Shown here one piece after another: positions 59,620 to 64,000 of a DNA stretch of 64,000 nucleotides. The stretch lies in assembly GCA_965366365.1 (NCBI GenBank), contig CBDUEV010000003.1:35181-99180 (forward strand), read 5' to 3'. Positions within the stretch are counted from its first letter, which is position 1, and each line of letters begins with the position of its first letter. Origin of the DNA: CBDUEV01 sp965366365 (GTDB lineage Bacteria; Actinomycetota; Acidimicrobiia; Spongiisociales; JAENVV01). The position numbers and the translations under genes are program-made. A model generated the notes under the pieces. The model was not told the DNA's origin, made no database searches, and saw only the letters and a program-made list of their open reading frames with translations.

Positions 59620-60918
59620 ATGATCCCCCGCTACAGCCTGCCCGAGATGACCGCACTGTGGTCCGATCAGCACAAGCTGGATCTCTGGAAGGAGGTCGAG
59701 ACCCTGGTTGTCGAGGCATGGGTCGCCGAAGGGGTTGCCCCTGCGGCAGCCGCCGAAGCCGTGCGGGCTGCGCCTCCCGTCTCGGCCGTGGACGTCGCCG
59801 AACGAGAAAAGGTCACCAACCACGACGTCGCCGCCTTCGTCGACCTCCTGGCCGCGGCAACCAAGACTGGCGGCGAATGGGTGCATTACGGGCTCACGTC
59901 CTCTGATGTCCTCGACACGGCCAGCGGAGTTCGTCTCGCCGAGGCCACCGACCTGCTGCTCGCCAAGGTGGCCCGACTCTTCGACGTGGTCAAGGCCAAG
60001 GCGGTGGAACATCGCGATACCGTGATGATCGGGCGTACCCATGGCATCTGGGCCGAGCCCACCACGTTCGGCCTGAAGCTGGCCACCTGGGCATTCGAGT
60101 TGGCACGCGACCACGAGCGCCTGGGCGCCGCCCGCCGGTCCGTGGCGGTGGGGAAGATCAGCGGAGCGGTAGGAACCTACGCCCACACACCCCCCACGGT
60201 GGAGGCCTTCGTATGTGGTCGGCTCGGACTGGGCATCGAGGAAGCCAGCTCTCAGATCACCCATCGTGACCGGCATGCAGAGCTCCTTCAGGCGATCGCC
60301 ATCACCGGCGCTTCGATCGAGCGGTTCGCAACCGAGATTCGCCATCTTCAGCGTTCCGAGGTCGGTGAGGCACGGGAAGCCTTCGGCAAGAACCAGAAGG
60401 GGTCCTCGGCCATGCCTCACAAGCGCAACCCGATCCTTTCGGAGCGCATGACCGGCATGGCGCGAGTCCTGCGCGGTTACGCACAGGTTGGTCTCGAAAA
60501 CATCGCTCTCTGGCACGAGCGCGATATCAGCCACTCGTCCGCCGAGCGGATCATCCTTCCCGATGCCTGCGTCACGTTGGACTACATGGCGGCGAAATTC
60601 GCCGGTCTCGTGGAAGGACTGGTCGTGGACGAAGCCAGGATGGCGGCCAACCTCGAAGCCACCCGGGGGTTGGTCTTCTCCCAGGCGGTCCTTCTGCAGC
60701 TGGTGGAGACGGGGATGTCCCGCGACGACGCCTACCGAATCGTGCAGCGAAGCGCCATGCGGGCATGGGATGAGGGGACCCCGCTTCGTGAGCTGCTGGC
60801 CGCCGACCCGGAGGTGACGCTGTCGGGTTCCGACCTCGACAGGGTGTTCTCGCCGGAGTGGTTCCTCCGCAACTCGGGGGTCGTGTTCGAGCGTCTCGAC
60901 GGCCTCGCCCTAGCCTGA
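59620..60918 (+). CDS. purB: adenylosuccinate lyase
   Basis: The 432-residue member of the fumarase/aspartase superfamily has the signature KGSSAMPHKRNPI, the catalytic His region in GRTHGIWAEPTTFG, and the N-terminal YSLPEMTALWSDQHKL. It releases fumarate from SAICAR and adenylosuccinate. GAGGACC lies before the ATG. It ends 2 nt before the stop of the convergent ROK gene. Confidence 0.97.
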   Translation: MIPRYSLPEMTALWSDQHKLDLWKEVETLVVEAWVAEGVAPAAAAEAVRAAPPVSAVDVAEREKVTNHDVAAFVDLLAAATKTGGEWVHYGLTSSDVLDTASGVRLAEATDLLLAKVARLFDVVKAKAVEHRDTVMIGRTHGIWAEPTTFGLKLATWAFELARDHERLGAARRSVAVGKISGAVGTYAHTPPTVEAFVCGRLGLGIEEASSQITHRDRHAELLQAIAITGASIERFATEIRHLQRSEVGEAREAFGKNQKGSSAMPHKRNPILSERMTGMARVLRGYAQVGLENIALWHERDISHSSAERIILPDACVTLDYMAAKFAGLVEGLVVDEARMAANLEATRGLVFSQAVLLQLVETGMSRDDAYRIVQRSAMRAWDEGTPLRELLAADPEVTLSGSDLDRVFSPEWFLRNSGVVFERLDGLALA

Positions 60919-60920
60919 GC

Positions 60921-61811
60921 TCACCACAGCCAGGCCGCCCCCCGCACCCCGCTCGAGTCGCCATGGACGCTCCTCCGAAGCTGCGTGTCGACTGCGTCGG
61001 AGAGAATATGCGACCCCCACCTCCGGGGCACCTCGGCGTAGAGGGCGTCGATATTCGACAGGCCTCCGCCGAGCACGACCACGTGGGGGTCCAGGATGTT
61101 GATCACCGCCGACAACGCTCGGGCAAGCCGGTCGACGTAGTCATCGAGCGACGCCCGAGCCGCCGCCTCGCCCGCCGCCGCCCGTTCGACGATTCGGGGA
61201 ACGGGGATCTCCTCGTCGCGATGGTCGCGATATGCCGTGGCGAGGCCGCGTCCGGACAACCAGGTCTCGATACAACCCGATCGGCCGCAATAGCAGGCGG
61301 GCCCGGGTAGTTCCGAAGCTCGCGGACTCGGCAGGGGGTTGTGTCCCCACTCTCCGGTGATGGCATTGGGGCCCCGAACCAGCTCACCGCGCACGACGAT
61401 TCCGCCGCCTACTCCGGTCCCGAGGATCACTCCGAACACGATCTCCAATCCGGCGCCCGCCCCGTCGGTGGCCTCCGACAGGACGAAACAATCGGCGTCG
61501 TTGGCCAACCGGACCGGTCGGCCGAGGGAGGCTTCGAGATCCTTGCCGAGCCGCCGGCCGTTGAGGACGGTCGAGTTCGAGTTCTTGATGAGTCCCGTGG
61601 CGGGCGAGATGGCGCCGGGGTGGGCCACCCCCACCGTCCCTTCGGCACCCAATTCCTCCTCCGCTTCCTTCACCAGGCCGGTGATGGTCTCGACGATCTG
61701 GGTGTAGGAATGGCTGGGTGAGGGAACCCGTCGACGCAGGAGCATGTCGCCGTCGGCTCCCAGGCCGGCCACCTCGATCTTCGTCCCGCCGAGATCCACC
61801 CCGATGCGCAC
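60921..61811 (-). CDS. ROK-family sugar kinase
   Basis: The 296-residue protein has the ATP phosphate motif GVDLGGTKIEVAGL, the catalytic Asp region LANDADCFVLSEA, and the ROK zinc centre CYCGRSGCIETWLSG. The second phosphate loop is GTGVGGGIVV. It phosphorylates a hexose, most likely glucose, fructose or N-acetylglucosamine. The pattern with EWGHNPL and CYCGRSGC fits N-acetylglucosamine or mannose kinases. It starts at GTG with AGGAGG 4 nt away. Confidence 0.9.
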   Translation of the reverse strand: MRIGVDLGGTKIEVAGLGADGDMLLRRRVPSPSHSYTQIVETITGLVKEAEEELGAEGTVGVAHPGAISPATGLIKNSNSTVLNGRRLGKDLEASLGRPVRLANDADCFVLSEATDGAGAGLEIVFGVILGTGVGGGIVVRGELVRGPNAITGEWGHNPLPSPRASELPGPACYCGRSGCIETWLSGRGLATAYRDHRDEEIPVPRIVERAAAGEAAARASLDDYVDRLARALSAVINILDPHVVVLGGGLSNIDALYAEVPRRWGSHILSDAVDTQLRRSVHGDSSGVRGAAWLW

Positions 61812-61850
61812 ATCGCCTCCTTGATGCCGTAGGAGGAACCTAGTAGCGCC

Positions 61851-62969
61851 CTATTGGGCAGCGGCCGGATACGCCTGCTCGAGGATCTCTGTGAAGGTGA
61901 CGGTCGGCACCAGCACTGCTGCGCCCGTGCTGGTCCGGTAGTCCTCCAGCTCCAACTCGAGTTTGGTCACGTCGGCGATCGAGAGTTGTGCGAAGTCGTA
62001 TGCGGTCTGGGTCGCCTCGAAAAAGGTCCACCGCGAGTCGAGGGCGAGGGAGTTCTGAATGGCACCGGCGATGAGGGCCAACTCCTCGACCGATTCGAAG
62101 GACCCGACCGTCTCTGCTATCTGCCAGATCACTTCCTGTTGATGGTCCTGGCGCGTGAAATCGGAGGCCGTTTGGCGCACCCACTCGCCGTCGATCAGTT
62201 CCTCTGGCCGGCGCGATCGCACAAAGGCCAGCACTTCCTTCCCGTCGGCGGTGTGGCACCCCTCGGGCGCGTCGAGCTTCGACTTGATGTCCCGGGTGGG
62301 ACGGTCGAAGCAGAGTTCCACGCCGCCGAAGGTGTCCACCAGTTCCTCGAAGCCGGCGAAGTCGACCGATCCGAAGTGGTCGACGGCGATCCCGGTGAAT
62401 CGCTCGACGGCCAGCGCAACCAGAGTCGGCCCGTTCACCTCGTCGCCGCAACCGTTGAGCATCGAATTGATCCGCCCGAGATCATCTGTGCACGGCAGCT
62501 CGAAGTACAGATCGCGGGGGATGGAGACCACCAGCGGATCTGAACCATCCGTCGGCTTGATGAGGTAGATGAGCACGTCGGCCCGGCGTGCCGAGGCGTC
62601 GCTACCGATGAGGAGGTAGGAGTCGAACATCTCATCGGGCAGCGGGCGGCCGACCCCTTCCGGAACGGTGAAACCATCGCCGATCAATCGGCCCATCGCT
62701 TCGGCCTCGGCGAGGGCCGCCGCCAGTTCCTCCGGCGTCAGCGTCTCATAGGGCTCCAACTCACGAAACTGAGCCCGAACTGCTTCCGTGGCGGTGGTGC
62801 TGGTGACCCCGGCGGCCACCTCGGGGTCGAAGGGGATCTCCTCCACCGAGTCGAGGGTGTCCCTCGCCTGGATGGCCACTCCCCCAACGACGAGAGCCGC
62901 CGCCACGCCGAGGGAAGCCCCGATGCGGCCACGGCGAGACTGAGGGAAGGGAATGCGTGGGAGCTTCAC
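61851..62969 (-). CDS. LytR-CpsA-Psr family wall-polymer transferase
   Basis: The 372-residue protein has an N-terminal membrane anchor (about 15-33) and the extracytoplasmic LCP domain (about 115-290): YLLIGSDASARRADVLIYL, SIPRDLYFEL, RINSMLNGCG and VLAFVRSRR. These hold the Asp and Arg residues that bind polyprenyl pyrophosphate. It transfers anionic or arabinogalactan-type polymers to peptidoglycan. The GTG start follows a leaderless -10 by 6 nt. Confidence 0.92.
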   Translation of the reverse strand: MKLPRIPFPQSRRGRIGASLGVAAALVVGGVAIQARDTLDSVEEIPFDPEVAAGVTSTTATEAVRAQFRELEPYETLTPEELAAALAEAEAMGRLIGDGFTVPEGVGRPLPDEMFDSYLLIGSDASARRADVLIYLIKPTDGSDPLVVSIPRDLYFELPCTDDLGRINSMLNGCGDEVNGPTLVALAVERFTGIAVDHFGSVDFAGFEELVDTFGGVELCFDRPTRDIKSKLDAPEGCHTADGKEVLAFVRSRRPEELIDGEWVRQTASDFTRQDHQQEVIWQIAETVGSFESVEELALIAGAIQNSLALDSRWTFFEATQTAYDFAQLSIADVTKLELELEDYRTSTGAAVLVPTVTFTEILEQAYPAAAQ

Positions 62970-62975
62970 GAACCC

Positions 62976-62981
62976 ATGCTA
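62976..62981 (-). promoter_or_regulatory. leaderless -10 box of the LCP gene
   Basis: TAGCAT on the minus strand ends 6 nt before the GTG at 62969, with no ribosome site in between. Confidence 0.45.
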
Positions 62982-63097
62982 GATCCGTGCGCCGTTCTAG
63001 GCCGGCTTCATGGCACCGTTCGGGCGCGGTTTCTCGTGCGGGTGCCGCCGCGGTAGCAGGACCGACTCATCCGTCGGCGCGCCGAACTGTCGTCGGT

Positions 63098-63871
63098 TCA
63101 CCGGACGGCGCAGCGCAGGCCCCAGTCGTAGGGTTGGAACTCGATCCGGCGCTCCGGAGTGAGCGCCGCGACGGTGTCAGCCGGCATCCATGGGGCGAGA
63201 GCGGCTGCCACCGAACGCCGACGGACCGGCAGCAGCGACGGCATCCGCCGGGGCCGCACGAAGTCCGCTCCGTACCAGAGGAAGACCCGGGAGAGCATCA
63301 GCGCTTCGGCGGTCGCCACGGCCCCTCCCGAGGCGAGAAACCAACGCATCTGCTCGTCGAGTTGGCTGTCCAGGTCGCCGCCTTGGTAGGGCGTCGAGCG
63401 GAGAGTCGGGCAGGAGACGGATCCACACACCAGGGCGGCATGGATGCGTGGATCGCGAAAGCGACGGACCTTGGCGTGTTCGATGGCGTCGAGAGAGAGC
63501 TTTTCGCCATCGACCTCGACGAAAGGCCGATCGAATGCACCCGGAACACGCAGAACCGATTCTCGAGACCCGGCGGACGCCTTCGCAGCGATACGGAGGG
63601 CACCGGCGTTGTACAGGTTGATCCAGAACGCCAACGCCTCGCGACGGGAGAGCTCGTTCGGGCGAAGCGCGGCCAACTGAGCAAGGTATCTGTCGAGTCC
63701 CGGCCCCGCTTCGGCAAGGCCCCCATCGCCCGAGCGGGAGAGGTCCCTCAGGATCGGAGCCAAAGCCGAGTGATCAACCGTCTCGCCGCCCCCGGCCGGG
63801 GCGGGTCTGCGGACCTGGGTGAGGGCGCGTGTCATCGACCTCGCCACTCGGATCGGGTTCGGACCGTTCAT
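63098..63871 (-). CDS. DUF547 domain protein
   Basis: The 257-residue protein has the DUF547 core (about residues 65-215): REALAFWINLYNAGALRI, IEHAKVRRFRDPRIHAALVCG, GSVSCPTLRSTPYQGGDLDSQLDE. Cys, His and acidic residues in this core suggest a papain-like or transglutaminase-like fold, but the activity is unknown. I start it at MNGPNPIRVARS because GGGAG lies 6 nt upstream. It has no clear signal peptide in that version. Confidence 0.85.
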   Translation of the reverse strand: MNGPNPIRVARSMTRALTQVRRPAPAGGGETVDHSALAPILRDLSRSGDGGLAEAGPGLDRYLAQLAALRPNELSRREALAFWINLYNAGALRIAAKASAGSRESVLRVPGAFDRPFVEVDGEKLSLDAIEHAKVRRFRDPRIHAALVCGSVSCPTLRSTPYQGGDLDSQLDEQMRWFLASGGAVATAEALMLSRVFLWYGADFVRPRRMPSLLPVRRRSVAAALAPWMPADTVAALTPERRIEFQPYDWGLRCAVR

Positions 63872-63947
63872 GTCGGCTCCCAACGCCGGTTCACGCCATC
63901 TTGTTCCTCCAGCGTCGTGCGTCGGCCACCCGCCCGCGCCGCTCCGA

Positions 63948-63953
63948 TACCAT
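63948..63953 (+). promoter_or_regulatory. leaderless -10 box at the right edge
   Basis: TACCAT ends 6 nt before the ATG at 63960, matching other leaderless starts in this window. Confidence 0.35.
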
Positions 63954-63959
63954 GCCGCC

Positions 63960-64000
63960 ATGGGTGAGACACCGTTTCGCATCGAGGAGAACCGTCCGGC
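63960..64000 (+). CDS. start of an unidentified gene (truncated by window end)
   Basis: Only the first 13 codons are visible (MGETPFRIEENRP). The -10 box 6 nt upstream suggests a leaderless gene divergent from the DUF547 gene. No function can be assigned from this length. An ATG at 63952 in another frame is the alternative. Confidence 0.4.
   Translation, partial: MGETPFRIEENRP

Overview
This is one contiguous stretch of a high-GC bacterial chromosome, densely packed with genes on both strands. Several signs point to Actinomycetota. There is a dnaK-grpE-dnaJ-hspR operon with HAIR-like sites. Many genes have a TANNNT -10 box only 6-8 nt before the start codon, which suggests leaderless mRNAs. 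GTG starts are common, and there are LytR-CpsA-Psr and mycothiol-type DinB proteins. The gene style suits an uncultured relative of Acidimicrobiia, but that rank is a guess. I saw no rRNA, tRNA, CRISPR array, IS element or phage gene.

Region by region. 0-2.1 kb: lipid-type metabolism (SDR, enoyl-CoA isomerase) and a Crp/Fnr regulator. 2.1-7.5 kb: a compact operon read from a leaderless promoter. It encodes a MauE-like membrane protein, a Tat-exported protein with a cysteine-rich domain resembling methylamine dehydrogenase light chain plus beta-repeats, a MauD-like thioredoxin, an integral membrane protein with an in-frame TGA in the motif WSP-TGA-GES, a small unknown protein, an SLH-repeat protein and a low-molecular-weight phosphatase. 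7.5-11.8 kb: MacB-type exporter, adaptor and two paralogous lipoproteins. 12-15.7 kb: an OmpR-type two-component pair and a membrane diguanylate cyclase. 16-21 kb: small zinc-motif protein, aldo/keto reductase, PAS kinase and an ABC-2 exporter. 21-23.2 kb: two tandem phosphofructokinases, one with PPi-type and one with ATP-type active-site residues. 23.3-26.3 kb: a three-gene overlapping module with a DNA methyltransferase, possibly restriction-modification or defence. 26.4-32.6 kb: ABC exporter, PatB-type C-S lyase, DinB protein and an 870-residue orphan.

32.7-45.1 kb is a proteostasis block: lon, dnaK-grpE-dnaJ-hspR and clpB, interrupted by mscL, a Ycf46-like AAA ATPase and a thioesterase. 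HspR probably controls dnaK and clpB through matching operators. 45.8-51.7 kb: an AhpD-like protein and an Aap-type amino-acid ABC transporter whose permeases are unusually long. 51.8-55.2 kb: hemD and a tetR-ppk1 pair. 55.3-60.9 kb: purA, purD, purE, a YcaQ-type DNA glycosylase gene and purB. 60.9-64 kb: ROK kinase, LCP protein, DUF547 protein and the start of one more gene.

The most unusual item is the possible selenocysteine codon at 4906-4908 in the Mau-like redox operon. The TGA joins two ORFs that share one frame. It falls where I recall a Cys in homologues, and it is followed by a hairpin that resembles a bacterial SECIS. Proof needs homologue alignment and a search of the genome for selA, selB, selC and selD.
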